DNA of 36,682 nucleotides from JAJKJG01 sp036556825 (GCA_036556825.1 DATBIR010000090.1:1-36682); one strand, 5' to 3'; positions 7,852 through 17,105 are shown, numbered from the stretch's first letter. Notes: generated by a model from the letters alone, not told the origin. Numbers and translations: made by a program.

Positions 7852-8540
7852 CGCGCGTCCTCTACGATCTCGCCGGCGCCGACCCGGCGGTGCGCTTCAG
7901 CCCCTATTGTTGGCGCGCCAGGCTGGCGCTCGCCCATAAGGGACTTCCGGTCGAGACGGTTCCGTGGCGGTTCACCGACAAGGACGCGATCGCCTCGTCG
8001 GGCCAGGGACGGGTGCCGGTTCTTGTCGACGGCGGGAAGACGGTGAGCGATTCCTGGGCGATCGCCGTCTATCTCGAAGACGCCTATCCGGACCGGCCGT
8101 CGCTGTTCGGCGGCGCCGGAGGCAGGAACGTCACGCGCTTCGTCAACGCCTGGGCCGACACCACGCTCAACGGCGGCATCATCCGGCTGGTCGTGTCCGA
8201 CATCGCGGCCATCGTTCACGACAAGGACAAGGCATATTTCCGCGCAAGCCGCGAGCAGCGCTTCGGCATGCCCCTGGAGGAGGTCACCGCCGGGCGTGCG
8301 GAGCGGGTCAAGGCGTTTCGCGAAACGCTGCTGCCGCTGCGCCATACCCTGTCGGCGCAGCCGTATCTCGGCGGCGCCGAGCCGGCTTACGCCGATTACA
8401 TCGTGTTCGGCAGCTTCCAGTGGGCGCGCTGCTGCAGCGGCTTCGAGCTGCTCGAGCCCGCCGATCCGGTCGCGTCCTGGCGCGAGCGCATGCTCGACCG
8501 CTTCGACGGCCTCGCCCGCAGGGCGCCGCGCGCCGCCTAG
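7848..8540 (+). CDS. Glutathione S-transferase, beta-etherase (LigE)-like
   Basis: A 230-aa glutathione transferase. The N-domain has LYDLAGADPAVRFSPYCWRARLALAHKGLPVE, then GRVPVLVDGG and DSWAIAVYLEDAYPDRPSLF. The SPYxWR block and the DSWxIAxYL motif resemble the LigE/LigP beta-etherase branch, which cleaves beta-aryl ethers of lignin dimers with glutathione. The real substrate here is unknown, since many LigE-like proteins in soil alphaproteobacteria have no tested activity. It starts within the stop of the preceding transferase (4-nt overlap), so the pair forms one operon. Its stop codon interlocks with that of the convergent cytochrome gene (8537-8540). Confidence 0.87.
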   Translation: MTRVLYDLAGADPAVRFSPYCWRARLALAHKGLPVETVPWRFTDKDAIASSGQGRVPVLVDGGKTVSDSWAIAVYLEDAYPDRPSLFGGAGGRNVTRFVNAWADTTLNGGIIRLVVSDIAAIVHDKDKAYFRASREQRFGMPLEEVTAGRAERVKAFRETLLPLRHTLSAQPYLGGAEPAYADYIVFGSFQWARCCSGFELLEPADPVASWRERMLDRFDGLARRAPRAA

Positions 8541-8866
8541 CGCGTGGTCCTGAGGCTCAGGATATAGGCGGCAACGTTGCGCAACTCGTCCCCTTCGAGG
8601 TGCAGGTCGGGCATGGTCCGGTGCGGCGTCTGCAGCGATACGTAAAGCGCCGTCTCCGTCATGCCGGGAACGTTGGCGATGCGCTGGAAAGTCGGCGCGG
8701 CGGGGTTGGGAGAATTCGCCGCCTTGCTCTCGATCGCGTGACAGTCGGCGCAGATCGTCCGCGCGAAGGCCAGGCCTGCCTGCGGGCTGCCGACATTCTG
8801 GGCGCGCGCGCCGTCGGCTGCGCAGGCAAGGCAGGCCGTGACAATGACCGTTGACAGGGCCCGCAT
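8537..8866 (-). CDS. Small periplasmic cytochrome c
   Basis: A 109-aa single-haem c-type cytochrome. Residues 1-22 are a signal peptide. The haem-binding motif CADCH is at residues 39-43. The distal Met is probably Met85 in the MPDLHLEGDELRNVAAYILSL segment, with a C-terminal helix as in class I cytochromes. ATG 8866 has GGAGGAG 5 nt upstream; longer in-frame starts upstream lack a signal peptide. It would carry electrons in the periplasm. Partners cannot be told: the neighbours are glutathione transferases and a large oxidoreductase, neither an obvious donor. The gene converges on the second transferase and shares the 4 bp CTAG with its stop. Confidence 0.9.
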   Translation of the reverse strand: MRALSTVIVTACLACAADGARAQNVGSPQAGLAFARTICADCHAIESKAANSPNPAAPTFQRIANVPGMTETALYVSLQTPHRTMPDLHLEGDELRNVAAYILSLRTTR

Positions 8867-9035
8867 GCTGGCTCCTCCGCTGGCGCGCTCAAAGGGCGGA
8901 ACGCCAGCATGGCGCGTCGTTTCGCTCCATGTCAAAGGGATTTGACCGCCCTTGCGGGCCATGCCAGCCTTCCTGACATAAGGAGCAACGACAGGACCGG
9001 ATACAACCGGCCGATGCCGATCAGGAGGACGGCCG

Positions 9036-12000
9036 ATGGCCGAGACGCGAGGAGCGCTCACGAGCGTTACACTCGACGACAAATACGACCTTTCGCAGGA
9101 TCGGGTCTTCATCACCGGCACGCAGGCCATCATTCGCCTGCTCCTCATGCAGCGCGAGCGCGACCGCCTGGCGGGCCTCAACACCGCCGGCTTCGTGTCC
9201 GGGTATCGCGGTTCGCCGCTCGGCGGCCTCGACATGAATCTGTGGCGCGCCAGGAATTTCCTCGAAGCCGCGAACATCATTTTCAAGCCGGGGCTCAACG
9301 AAGAGCTCGCCGCGACCGCCGTCTGGGGCTCGCAGCAGGCGGAGATGCGCGGCGAGGGCAAATACGACGGCGTGTTCGGCCTCTGGTACGGCAAGGGCCC
9401 CGGGGTCGACCGCGCCGGCGACGTCTTCCGCCACGCCAACATGGCTGGCTCGTCGCAGCACGGCGGCGTGCTCGCCCTGATGGGCGACGACCATACCGCC
9501 GAATCGTCGACCGTCGCGCATCAGTCCGAATTCCATTTCGTCGACGTGATGGTCCCGATCCTGAACCCGGCGGGCGTCCAGGAGATCCTCGATTACGGCC
9601 TGTTCGGCTACGCCATGAGCCGCTTCTGCGGATCCTGGGTGGCGTTCAAATGCGTCAAGGAGAACATCGAATCGACCGCCTCCGTGGACGGCCGAATCGA
9701 CCGCGTGAAGATCGTCACGCCGGACGATTTCCGCATTCCGCCGGGCGGCCTCAACATCCGGCCGCGCGACGTCGTGCTCGAGCAGGAGGCGCGGCTGCAC
9801 GACTACAAGCGCGACGCCATGCTGGCCTTCGTGCGCGCCAACAATCTCAACCGCATCATCCTGACCGGCGGCCGCACGCCGAAGATCGGCGTCATCACGG
9901 TCGGCAAGAGCTACCTCGACGTGCGCCAGGCGATGGACGAGCTCGGCCTCGACGAGGTCAAGGCCAGCGACATGGGCCTGCGCCTCTACAAGGTCGCCTG
10001 CCCGTGGCCTCTGTCGCAGCGCGAGCTCGTCGACTTCGCGCGCGACCTCGACCTGATCATGGTGGTCGAGGAGAAGCGCTCGCTGATCGAGGTGCAGGTG
10101 CGCGAGGAGCTCTACGGCACCTCCAACCAGCCGGTCTGCATCGGCAAGAAGGACGAGGACGGCGGCTGGCTGTTTCCAGTCAAGGGCGCGCTTGACCCGA
10201 ACGACATCGCCATCGCGCTCGGCGAGCGCCTGCTGCGCCATCACCGCAGCGACGAGCTCGCCGCCCGCGTCGCGCGCCTCAAGGAGGCGCAGCGCGTGCT
10301 GGCGGCGACCAGCGACGTCGCCACGCGCATCCCGTATTTCTGCCCGGGCTGCCCGCACAACACCTCGACGCGCGTGCCCGAAGGCGCGCGCGCCTATGCG
10401 GGCATCGGCTGCCATTACATGGCGCAGTGGATGGACCGCGCCACCGAAGGCTTCACGCAGATGGGCGGCGAGGGCGCCAACTGGGTCGGCGAATGCGCCT
10501 TCTCGACGCGCCCGCATGTCTTCCAGAATCTCGGCGACGGCACCTACGACCACTCCGGCGCGCTCGCGCTGCGCTGGGCGATCGCGACGCGCACGAACAT
10601 GACCTACAAGATCCTGTTCAACGACGCGGTGGCGATGACCGGCGGGCAGAAGCCGGAAGGCGATCTCACCGTCGACCGCATCGCGCGGCAGGTGCGGGCA
10701 GACGGCGTCGAGCGCATCGCCGTGGTCACCGACGAGCCGAAGAAATACGCGAAGGGCATCGAGTGGCCGTCCGGTGTCACGATCCATCACCGCGACGAGC
10801 TCGACGCCGTGCAGCGCCAGCTGGCCACCGTTCCGGGCGTGACGGTGCTGATCTACGACCAGACCTGCGCGGCCGAAAAGCGCCGGCGGCGCAAGCGCGG
10901 CGAGTTTCCCGATCCCGACAGGCGCGTGATCATCAACGACCTTGTCTGCGAAGGCTGCGGCGACTGCTCGGTGCAATCGAACTGCGTCGCCGTGCAGCCG
11001 CTCGAGACCGAGTTCGGGCGCAAGCGCGTCATCGACCAGTCGAACTGCAACAAGGATTTTTCCTGCCTGCGCGGCTTCTGCCCGTCCTTTGTCACCGTGC
11101 ACGGCGCGAAGCCAAAGAAGACGCTCGCGCCGGCCCGTTCCCAAGGCGCGGTGGAGGGCTCAGGCGGTTCCCTTCCCGAACCTCCGCGTCCTGCCATCGA
11201 GCGCACCTACAACATCATCGTCACCGGCGTCGGCGGCACCGGCGTCGTGACGATCGGCGCCATCCTCGGCATGGCCGCGCATCTCGAGGGCAAGGGCTGC
11301 GGCATGATCGACATGGCCGGCCTCGCCCAGAAGGGCGGCGCCGTCTACAGCCATGTGCGCCTCGCCAACACCCCTGACGACATTCACGCCATCCGCGTCA
11401 GCGCCGGTGCTGCCCATCTGATCCTCGGCTGCGACCTCGTCGTCACCGGCACCAAGCGTGTGCTCGCATCGGTCAAGGACGGCCAGACCGCCCTGGTCGT
11501 GAACACGGCCGAGATCCTGCCCGGGGATTTCACGCGCAACGCCGACTTCTCGCTGCCGGCCGAGCGCATCAAGCGCGCCATCGTAACGGCCGCGGGACGC
11601 GAGCATGTCGCCTTCGTCAACGCGACTGCAATCGCCACGGCACTTCTCGGCAACGCCATCGCCGCCAACATGTTCATGCTCGGCTATGCCTGCCAGAAAG
11701 GCTACGTGCCGCTGTCGTCCGCCTCGATTGAGCAGGCGATCGTGCTCAACGGCGAGGCCGTCGAGATGAACCGCGACGCTTTCGCCTGGGGACGCCGTGC
11801 CGCGCTGGAGCCCGATCGCGTCGCCGAGTTGATGAAGCAGTCCGCGGCGCCGACGCCATCGCGACGGTTGTCCGAGACACTCGACGAGGTGATCGCCCGG
11901 CGCGTCGCTTTCCTGACGGATTACCAGAGCCGTCGCTATGCCGCCCGCTACCGGTCCGCCGTCGAACGCGTGCGCGCCAGGGAGACGGAGGCCGTCGCGA

Positions 12001-12542
12001 ACGCGACCGCGCTGACCGAAGCGGTGGCGCGCAACCTGTTCAAGCTGATGGCCTACAAGGACGAATACGAGGTGGCGCGCCTCTACAGCAACGGCCATTT
12101 CGCAAAGCAGGTGGAGGCGGCCTTCGAGGGCCAGAACCTGCGCTACGAATTCCACCTTGCGCCGCCGCTGCTGGCGCGCCGCGACCGCGCCACCGGCGTG
12201 CCGCGCAAGATGAGCTTTGGGCCGTGGATGATGAACGTCTTCGGCCTGCTGGCGAAGTTCAGGCGCCTGCGCGGCACGCCGCTCGACGTGTTCGGCTACA
12301 CGCGCGAGCGCAGGACCGAGCGGCGGCTGATCCGCGACTACGAAAAGCTGCTGGCTGAAATCCGCGACAAACTCACGCCGGCCAATCACGCCGTCGCCGT
12401 CGGCCTCGCGTCCATCCCGGACAAGATCCGCGGCTTCGGCCACATCAAGACGCGCCATCTCGAGGCGGCCAAGAAGGAAGAAGCCGAGCTCCTCGAACGC
12501 TTCCGCGCGCCCGCCGCTTCACTTGCCGTCGCCGCGGAGTAA
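9036..12542 (+). CDS. Indolepyruvate ferredoxin oxidoreductase, fused alpha/beta type
   Basis: A 1168-aa thiamine-diphosphate enzyme that fuses IorA- and IorB-like parts. Order: pyrimidine-binding domain (from about residue 25, with GYRGSPLGGLDMNLW), a middle region, the TPP-binding domain (about 430-600, with FCPGCPHNTSTRVPEGARAY), a cysteine-rich segment at about 637-685 (CEGCGDCSVQSNC then CNKDFSCLRGFC) likely holding an iron-sulfur cluster, the POR gamma domain from about 725 (NIIVTGVGGTGVVTIGAIL), and a C-terminal domain to the end. The family oxidatively decarboxylates indolepyruvate and other aryl-2-oxo acids to acyl-CoA, reducing ferredoxin or another carrier. AGGAGG lies 7 nt before the ATG. 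No ferredoxin gene is adjacent. Length is normal for the fused proteobacterial form. Confidence 0.93.
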   Translation: MAETRGALTSVTLDDKYDLSQDRVFITGTQAIIRLLLMQRERDRLAGLNTAGFVSGYRGSPLGGLDMNLWRARNFLEAANIIFKPGLNEELAATAVWGSQQAEMRGEGKYDGVFGLWYGKGPGVDRAGDVFRHANMAGSSQHGGVLALMGDDHTAESSTVAHQSEFHFVDVMVPILNPAGVQEILDYGLFGYAMSRFCGSWVAFKCVKENIESTASVDGRIDRVKIVTPDDFRIPPGGLNIRPRDVVLEQEARLHDYKRDAMLAFVRANNLNRIILTGGRTPKIGVITVGKSYLDVRQAMDELGLDEVKASDMGLRLYKVACPWPLSQRELVDFARDLDLIMVVEEKRSLIEVQVREELYGTSNQPVCIGKKDEDGGWLFPVKGALDPNDIAIALGERLLRHHRSDELAARVARLKEAQRVLAATSDVATRIPYFCPGCPHNTSTRVPEGARAYAGIGCHYMAQWMDRATEGFTQMGGEGANWVGECAFSTRPHVFQNLGDGTYDHSGALALRWAIATRTNMTYKILFNDAVAMTGGQKPEGDLTVDRIARQVRADGVERIAVVTDEPKKYAKGIEWPSGVTIHHRDELDAVQRQLATVPGVTVLIYDQTCAAEKRRRRKRGEFPDPDRRVIINDLVCEGCGDCSVQSNCVAVQPLETEFGRKRVIDQSNCNKDFSCLRGFCPSFVTVHGAKPKKTLAPARSQGAVEGSGGSLPEPPRPAIERTYNIIVTGVGGTGVVTIGAILGMAAHLEGKGCGMIDMAGLAQKGGAVYSHVRLANTPDDIHAIRVSAGAAHLILGCDLVVTGTKRVLASVKDGQTALVVNTAEILPGDFTRNADFSLPAERIKRAIVTAAGREHVAFVNATAIATALLGNAIAANMFMLGYACQKGYVPLSSASIEQAIVLNGEAVEMNRDAFAWGRRAALEPDRVAELMKQSAAPTPSRRLSETLDEVIARRVAFLTDYQSRRYAARYRSAVERVRARETEAVANATALTEAVARNLFKLMAYKDEYEVARLYSNGHFAKQVEAAFEGQNLRYEFHLAPPLLARRDRATGVPRKMSFGPWMMNVFGLLAKFRRLRGTPLDVFGYTRERRTERRLIRDYEKLLAEIRDKLTPANHAVAVGLASIPDKIRGFGHIKTRHLEAAKKEEAELLERFRAPAASLAVAAE

Positions 12543-12571
12543 TCCTTCACGCATAAGGAGCGTGGAGGGCC

Positions 12572-13288
12572 TCACCGCAAACGCCACTCGATCGGCGCGA
12601 GGCCGTGTTCGGCGAGCCAGGCGTTGGCGCGCGAGAAGGGGCGCGTGCCGGAAAAATCGCGCAGGCGATTGAGGGGCGAGGGGTGGCCCGATTCGATCAC
12701 GAGATGCTTTGCGCGGTCGATCAGCGCGGCGCGCCGGCGCGCCGGCGCGCCCCACAGCAGGAAAGCCACGGCCGGGCGGCTCGCCGAGACCGCGGCGACC
12801 GCCTCGTCGGCGAGGGCCGACCAGCCGAGCTTCAGATGCGAGCCGGCGCAGCCCGCTTCCGTCGTCAGCGCCGTGTTGAGCAGGAGCACGCCCTGCCGCG
12901 CCCAGGCGGTCAGGTCGCCGTTTTGCGGCTTGGGGCAGCCGAGATCCTCGGCCATCTCGGCCAGGATGGCGTGCAGCGAGGCCGGCAGGCGGCGCCCGCC
13001 CACATACGAGAAGGCGAGGCCATGCGCGTCGCCGGGGGTCGGATAGGGGTCCTGGCCGAGGATCACGACCTTGACGCGCTCGAGCGGCGTCAGCGCGAGG
13101 GCATTGAACACGTTGGCGGGGGCGGGCAGCACCTCCTTGCCGGCGGCGATGCAGCCGTCGACCTCGCGGGCGACCATTTCCGCCGTGCCGTCGGCGAAGA
13201 ACGGCAGGGCCAGCCAGCCGGCCGCGTCAGGTGTCTGGCGAAAGGCTTTCAGCGCCGCCGACACCGGGCCTTCGTCAGGATGCCACAC
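12572..13288 (-). CDS. ung: Uracil-DNA glycosylase (family 1)
   Basis: A 238-aa DNA repair enzyme that removes uracil from DNA. The catalytic water-activating motif GQDPYPTPGDAHGLAFS starts at residue 78, with Asp80 catalytic. The uracil-recognition Asn lies in VLLLNTALTTE. The C-terminal HPSPLN motif (His202) is a variant of the usual HPSPLS. The start is GTG 13288, supported by GGAGA about 7 nt upstream; a TTG at 13306 lacks a ribosome site. Length matches bacterial Ung. It is divergent from hemH with only 35 bp between start codons. It is convergent with the oxidoreductase upstream in the window, the stops being 29 bp apart. Confidence 0.94.
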   Translation of the reverse strand: MWHPDEGPVSAALKAFRQTPDAAGWLALPFFADGTAEMVAREVDGCIAAGKEVLPAPANVFNALALTPLERVKVVILGQDPYPTPGDAHGLAFSYVGGRRLPASLHAILAEMAEDLGCPKPQNGDLTAWARQGVLLLNTALTTEAGCAGSHLKLGWSALADEAVAAVSASRPAVAFLLWGAPARRRAALIDRAKHLVIESGHPSPLNRLRDFSGTRPFSRANAWLAEHGLAPIEWRLR

Positions 13289-13323
13289 TGGAATTTCTCC
13301 AAGCAAAGTCTAGGTTCACAACG

Positions 13324-14388
13324 ATGAACCTCATGCAACGAACCGCCGAGGCCTTCGCAGCTCCGCAAAGCCCTGTCGACCATCCGCCAGTCAAGGCTGG
13401 ACGGATCGGCGTCCTCCTCCTGAATCTCGGCACGCCGGAAGGGACGGATTACTGGTCCATGCGGCGCTATCTCAAGGAATTCCTGTCGGACCGGCGCGTG
13501 ATCGAGACGCCGCGGCTGTTGTGGTGGCCGCTGCTCAACCTGATCATCCTGTCGACGCGGCCGAAGCGGAAGGGACGCGACTACGCCACGATCTGGAACA
13601 AGGAGCGGGACGAGGGCCCTCTCAAGACCATCACGCGCAACCAGGCGGAGCAGCTCGCCGTGCATCTGCAGCGGGCTGCCGGCGGCAAGGTCAGCGTCGA
13701 CTGGGCCATGCGCTACGGCTACCCGGCGATGCGCGAGCGCCTGCAGGCGCTGCTCGACCAGGGCTGCGACCGCATCCTGCTGGTGCCGCTCTATCCGCAA
13801 TATGCGGCGGCGACGTCGGCGACGGCCTGCGACCACGCCTTCCGGGCGCTGATGGATATGCGCTGGCAGCCGACGGTCCGGGTGTCGCCGCCGTATCACG
13901 ACGACGCCGTCTATATCGACGCCATCGCCGCGTCGATGGAGCGCGAACTGGCGCAGCTCGCCTTCGAGCCGGAGGTGATCCTCGTCTCGTTCCACGGGGT
14001 GCCCAAGGAATACCTGCTCAAGGGCGATCCGTATCACTGCCAGTGCGTCAAGACCTGGCGCCTCTTGCGCGCCCGCATGGGCTGGCCGGAGCAGCGCTTC
14101 CGCATCAGCTTCCAGTCGCGCTTCGGGCCGGACGAATGGCTGCAGCCGTACACGGATGAGACCGTCAAAGCGCTCGCCGAGAGCGGGATCAAGCGCATGG
14201 CGATCGTGGCGCCCGGCTTCTCGGCCGACTGCCTCGAGACGCTCGAGGAGCTCAACGTCGAGAACCGCCATATCTTCGAGCAGCATGGCGGCGAAGAATT
14301 CGCGTACCTGCCGTGCCTCAACGACAGCGCCGAGGGCATGCGCGTGATCAGGCACGTTGTGGAGCGCGAGCTGCAGGGGTGGATCTAG
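13324..14388 (+). CDS. hemH: Ferrochelatase
   Basis: A 354-aa enzyme that inserts Fe2+ into protoporphyrin IX to make haem, acting at the inner face of the membrane. Seen: LLLNLGTPEG near residue 31, the active-site His in VSFHGVPKEYLLKGDPY (about residue 224), and the acidic metal-path motif PGFSADCLETLEEL (about 299-312). Start ATG 13324 gives the usual length; the frame stays open further upstream inside ung but without conservation, so I reject longer starts. The ribosome site is weak. Because ung starts 35 bp away on the other strand, part of the hemH promoter probably lies within or beside the ung 5' end. Confidence 0.95.
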   Translation: MNLMQRTAEAFAAPQSPVDHPPVKAGRIGVLLLNLGTPEGTDYWSMRRYLKEFLSDRRVIETPRLLWWPLLNLIILSTRPKRKGRDYATIWNKERDEGPLKTITRNQAEQLAVHLQRAAGGKVSVDWAMRYGYPAMRERLQALLDQGCDRILLVPLYPQYAAATSATACDHAFRALMDMRWQPTVRVSPPYHDDAVYIDAIAASMERELAQLAFEPEVILVSFHGVPKEYLLKGDPYHCQCVKTWRLLRARMGWPEQRFRISFQSRFGPDEWLQPYTDETVKALAESGIKRMAIVAPGFSADCLETLEELNVENRHIFEQHGGEEFAYLPCLNDSAEGMRVIRHVVERELQGWI

Positions 14389-14475
14389 ACTTGCGGGCCG
14401 GGCGGGGCGCCGCGATAACCGAAGCCTTGCGTCTCGTTTAAGGACGCCGCGGCGCGGCCAGGGCAGGGGGGCACA

Positions 14476-15456
14476 ATGTCGGGTTCGCTCGGTTTCGACG
14501 TCTTCGTCGTGGCGTTCGTGGTCCTGATCGTCGTCACGATCGCGCTCGGCGTGCGCACCGTGCCGCAAGGCTGGGCCTACACGGTCGAGCGCTTCGGGCG
14601 CTATTCGCGCACGCTGTCCCCGGGCCTCGGGCTGATCACGCCCTATGTCGAGAGCATCGGCCACAAGATCAACATGATGGAGCAGGTCCTGGACGTGCCG
14701 AGCCAGGAGGCGATCACGCGCGACAACGCCAATGTGCGCATCGACGCGGTCTCGTTCTACCAGGTGCTCGACCCGGCACGGGCCGCCTACGAAGTCTCCA
14801 ATCTGCAGCTGGCGCTGCTCACGCTGACCATGACCAACATCCGCACGGTCGTCGGCTCGATGGACCTCGACCAGCTGCTCTCGCATCGCGACGAGATCAA
14901 CGAAAAGCTGCTGCGCGTCATGGACGCTGCCGCCTCGCCCTGGGGCGTCAAGGTCACGCGCGTCGAGATCAAGGACATCCTGCCGCCGGCCGATCTCGCC
15001 GAGGCCATGGCCCGCCAGATGAAGGCGGAACGCGAGAAACGCGCCGCCGTCCTCGAGGCGGAAGGCTTGCGCCAGGCCGAGATCCTGCGCGCCGAGGGCC
15101 AGAAGCAGGCGCAGATCCTCGCCGCCGAAGGGCGCAAGGAAGCGGCCTTCCGCGACGCCGAGGGGCGCGAGCGCCAGGCCGAAGCGGAAGCCAAGGCGAC
15201 CTCCATGGTCAGCGACGCCATTGCCCGCGGCGATCTCGCGGCAGCCAACTTCCTCGTCGCCGAGAAATACGTCGAGGCGCTGCGCGCCGTGGCGACCGCG
15301 CCGAACCAGAAGGTCCTGATCGTGCCGCTCGAGACGGCCTCGCTGGCCGGCACGCTCGGCGGCATCGCCGAAATCACGCGCTCCGTCTTCGGCGACGGCG
15401 CCGGGGCCCCGGCCCCGCGGCGCTCGCAGAGCCTGCCGCCGCCGGCGAGCTCGTAG
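14476..15456 (+). CDS. SPFH/band 7 membrane protein, QmcA-like
   Basis: A 326-aa stomatin/prohibitin-type protein. One N-terminal membrane helix (about residues 8-26) is followed by the band 7 domain (VPQGWAYTVERFGRYSRTLSPGL onward). Next is a long charged, Ala-rich coiled-coil region (about 175-245, with repeated AEGxxxA units such as LEAEGLRQAEILRAEGQKQA). The C-tail is Pro/Ser-rich. Such proteins form large membrane-attached ring oligomers and organise membrane microdomains or proteases. The NfeD-like gene follows after only 9 nt; SPFH-NfeD pairs are a conserved operon type. An AGGGGGG ribosome site precedes the ATG. Confidence 0.92.
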   Translation: MSGSLGFDVFVVAFVVLIVVTIALGVRTVPQGWAYTVERFGRYSRTLSPGLGLITPYVESIGHKINMMEQVLDVPSQEAITRDNANVRIDAVSFYQVLDPARAAYEVSNLQLALLTLTMTNIRTVVGSMDLDQLLSHRDEINEKLLRVMDAAASPWGVKVTRVEIKDILPPADLAEAMARQMKAEREKRAAVLEAEGLRQAEILRAEGQKQAQILAAEGRKEAAFRDAEGRERQAEAEAKATSMVSDAIARGDLAAANFLVAEKYVEALRAVATAPNQKVLIVPLETASLAGTLGGIAEITRSVFGDGAGAPAPRRSQSLPPPASS

Positions 15457-15465
15457 GGCTGAGCC

Positions 15466-15915
15466 ATGATCGCCTATGTCCTCGACAATCTCGGGCCGTG
15501 GAGCTGGATCATTCTCGGGCTCGTGCTCATGGGCCTGGAGCTGCTCGCGCCCGGCGTGTTCCTGATCTGGCTCGGTCTCGCGGCGATGCTGACGGGCATC
15601 GTCGACTGGACATTCGGCCTGTCGTGGCAGGCGGCAACGCTGCTGTTCGCCGTGCTGTCGGTCGCCGCCGTGCTCGTCGGCCGGGCCGTGTCGCGGCATC
15701 GCGACGAGGAGGAGAGCGGCCGCCCGCCGCTCAACCGCCGTGGCCACAGCCTCGTCGGCCGCGTCTTCATGCTCGACACGCCGATCGCCGGCGGCGAGGG
15801 CCGCGTCAAGGTCGACGACAGCGTGTGGCGCATCGCCGGCCCCGACGCACCCGCCGGCGCCAGCGTGCGCGTGGTGCGCGTCGACGGCGCAACGCTGGTG
15901 GTCGAAAGCGCCTGA
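15466..15915 (+). CDS. NfeD family membrane protein
   Basis: A 149-aa short-form NfeD (YbbK-like) protein. Two or three membrane helices span about residues 10-80 (WIILGLVLMGLELLAPGVFLI and following). A C-terminal OB-fold domain covers about 90-149 (LVGRVFMLDTPIAGGEGRVKVDDSVWRI). It lacks the ClpP-like protease domain of long NfeD proteins. Being 9 nt after the band 7 gene, it is almost certainly its partner and would bind or stabilise the SPFH assembly in the inner membrane. A family A palindrome follows 25 nt after its stop, between it and the convergent kdsD. Confidence 0.92.
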   Translation: MIAYVLDNLGPWSWIILGLVLMGLELLAPGVFLIWLGLAAMLTGIVDWTFGLSWQAATLLFAVLSVAAVLVGRAVSRHRDEEESGRPPLNRRGHSLVGRVFMLDTPIAGGEGRVKVDDSVWRIAGPDAPAGASVRVVRVDGATLVVESA

Positions 15916-15940
15916 CGACCGGGAGTGTGCGCGCCGCTCT

Positions 15941-15960
15941 CTCTCCCGCAAGCGGGAGAG
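15941..15960. repeat. Short family A palindrome between convergent genes
   Basis: CTCTCCCGC-AA-GCGGGAGAG is a perfect 9-bp palindrome lying between the nfeD and kdsD stops. It matches the core of the longer family A elements elsewhere in the window and probably serves as a bidirectional transcription end, though it has no T-tract. Confidence 0.65.
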
Positions 15961-15965
15961 GTTGT

Positions 15966-16961
15966 CTACGCGACCCCCGCGCGGAGCAGGTCGAGATAGT
16001 GCACGAGGCCGACCGGGCGGTTGTCCTCGGCCACGACCAGGGCCGTGATCTTCGAGTCTTCCTGGATGGCGAGCGCCTCGGCCAGCAGCGCATCGGGCGC
16101 GATGGTGCGCGGCTTCTTCGTCATCACCGCCTCGACCGACAGCGTCGCAAGATCCGGGCGCATGTGGCGGCGCAGGTCGCCGTCCGTGATGATGCCGGCC
16201 AGCGTGCCGTCGTCGTCGACGACGATCACGCAGCCGAAGCCTTTGGCGCTGATCTCGAGGATGGCGGCGTCCATGCGCGCGTTGACGGCGACGGTCGGCA
16301 GACGCTCGCCGACATGCATCGCGTCGCGCACATGCTTGAGCTTGGCGCCGAGGCGGCCGCCCGGATGAAACACGCGGAAATGCTCGGCGGTGAAGCCGCG
16401 CCGCTCGAGCAAGGCGATGGCGAGCGCGTCGCCGATGGCAAGCTGCATCGTCGTCGAGGTGGTCGGGGCGAGGCCGTTGGGGCACGCCTCGAATGCCTGC
16501 GGCAGCGTCAGGCATGCATCCGCCGCGCGACCGAGCTGGCTCGATGGGTTGGACGTGACGGCGATCAGGCCGACGCGGAAGCGCTTGGCATAGGCGACGA
16601 GGTCGGCGAGCTCGGCGGTCTCTCCGGACCAGGACAGGGCCACGATCACATCCTCCGCCTGGATCATGCCGAGGTCGCCGTGGCTCGCCTCGCCCGGATG
16701 CACGTAATAGGCCGGTTCGCCGGTCGAGGCGAAGGTGGCGGCGATCTTGCGGCCGACATGGCCCGACTTGCCCATGCCGGTGACGATGACCCGCCCGCGC
16801 CGGCGGGCGATCAGGTCGACGGCGGCGGCAAAGGCTGAGCCGAGCTCGCCGGCGAGAGCCTCCATCAGGACGGCGATGCCGTCTCGTTCGGCTTCCAGGG
16901 TCCTCAGGGCCGAGGCGAGTGCCTGCTCGTCGCCCAGGTGTTTCTTGTTGGGGAGCGCCAT
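15966..16961 (-). CDS. kdsD: Arabinose-5-phosphate isomerase (KpsF/GutQ family)
   Basis: A 331-aa enzyme that interconverts ribulose 5-phosphate and arabinose 5-phosphate, the first step to Kdo for lipopolysaccharide. The SIS sugar-isomerase domain covers about residues 45-180, with GRVIVTGMGKSGHVGRKIAATF, HPGEASHGDLGM and the SGET phosphate-binding loop. The segment AEHFRVFHPGGRLGAKL leads into two CBS domains (about 215-270 and 280-331). Length and order match KdsD. ATG 16961 lacks a clear ribosome site; a CGAATCA heptamer lies immediately upstream. It is divergent from the beta-barrel outer-membrane protein gene; both products serve the outer membrane, but no joint role is shown. Confidence 0.93.
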   Translation of the reverse strand: MALPNKKHLGDEQALASALRTLEAERDGIAVLMEALAGELGSAFAAAVDLIARRRGRVIVTGMGKSGHVGRKIAATFASTGEPAYYVHPGEASHGDLGMIQAEDVIVALSWSGETAELADLVAYAKRFRVGLIAVTSNPSSQLGRAADACLTLPQAFEACPNGLAPTTSTTMQLAIGDALAIALLERRGFTAEHFRVFHPGGRLGAKLKHVRDAMHVGERLPTVAVNARMDAAILEISAKGFGCVIVVDDDGTLAGIITDGDLRRHMRPDLATLSVEAVMTKKPRTIAPDALLAEALAIQEDSKITALVVAEDNRPVGLVHYLDLLRAGVA

Positions 16962-17105
16962 CTGATTCGTCTAGCACGCGGCAGAGCTTGGGGCGACCCC
17001 GGCGGGTGCGGCGCTTACCGCCTATTAACTGCGATCGTTGTAGCGGTGTTAACCAGTCCCGCCGCGTTCCACCACAGTTCTTTCCTAGCAACGGAGCATC
17101 GCGCC

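Noticed and set aside
9021..11144. A 707-codon minus-strand open frame opposite the indolepyruvate oxidoreductase
   Set aside because: Same high-GC shadow effect; low-complexity translation, while the plus-strand enzyme has full domain structure and a strong ribosome site.
11325..15320. CCAGAAGG strings in coding DNA (near 11325, 11692, 15307) as further copies of the leader hairpin
   Set aside because: They are Gln-Lys codon pairs inside conserved proteins and not near start codons.
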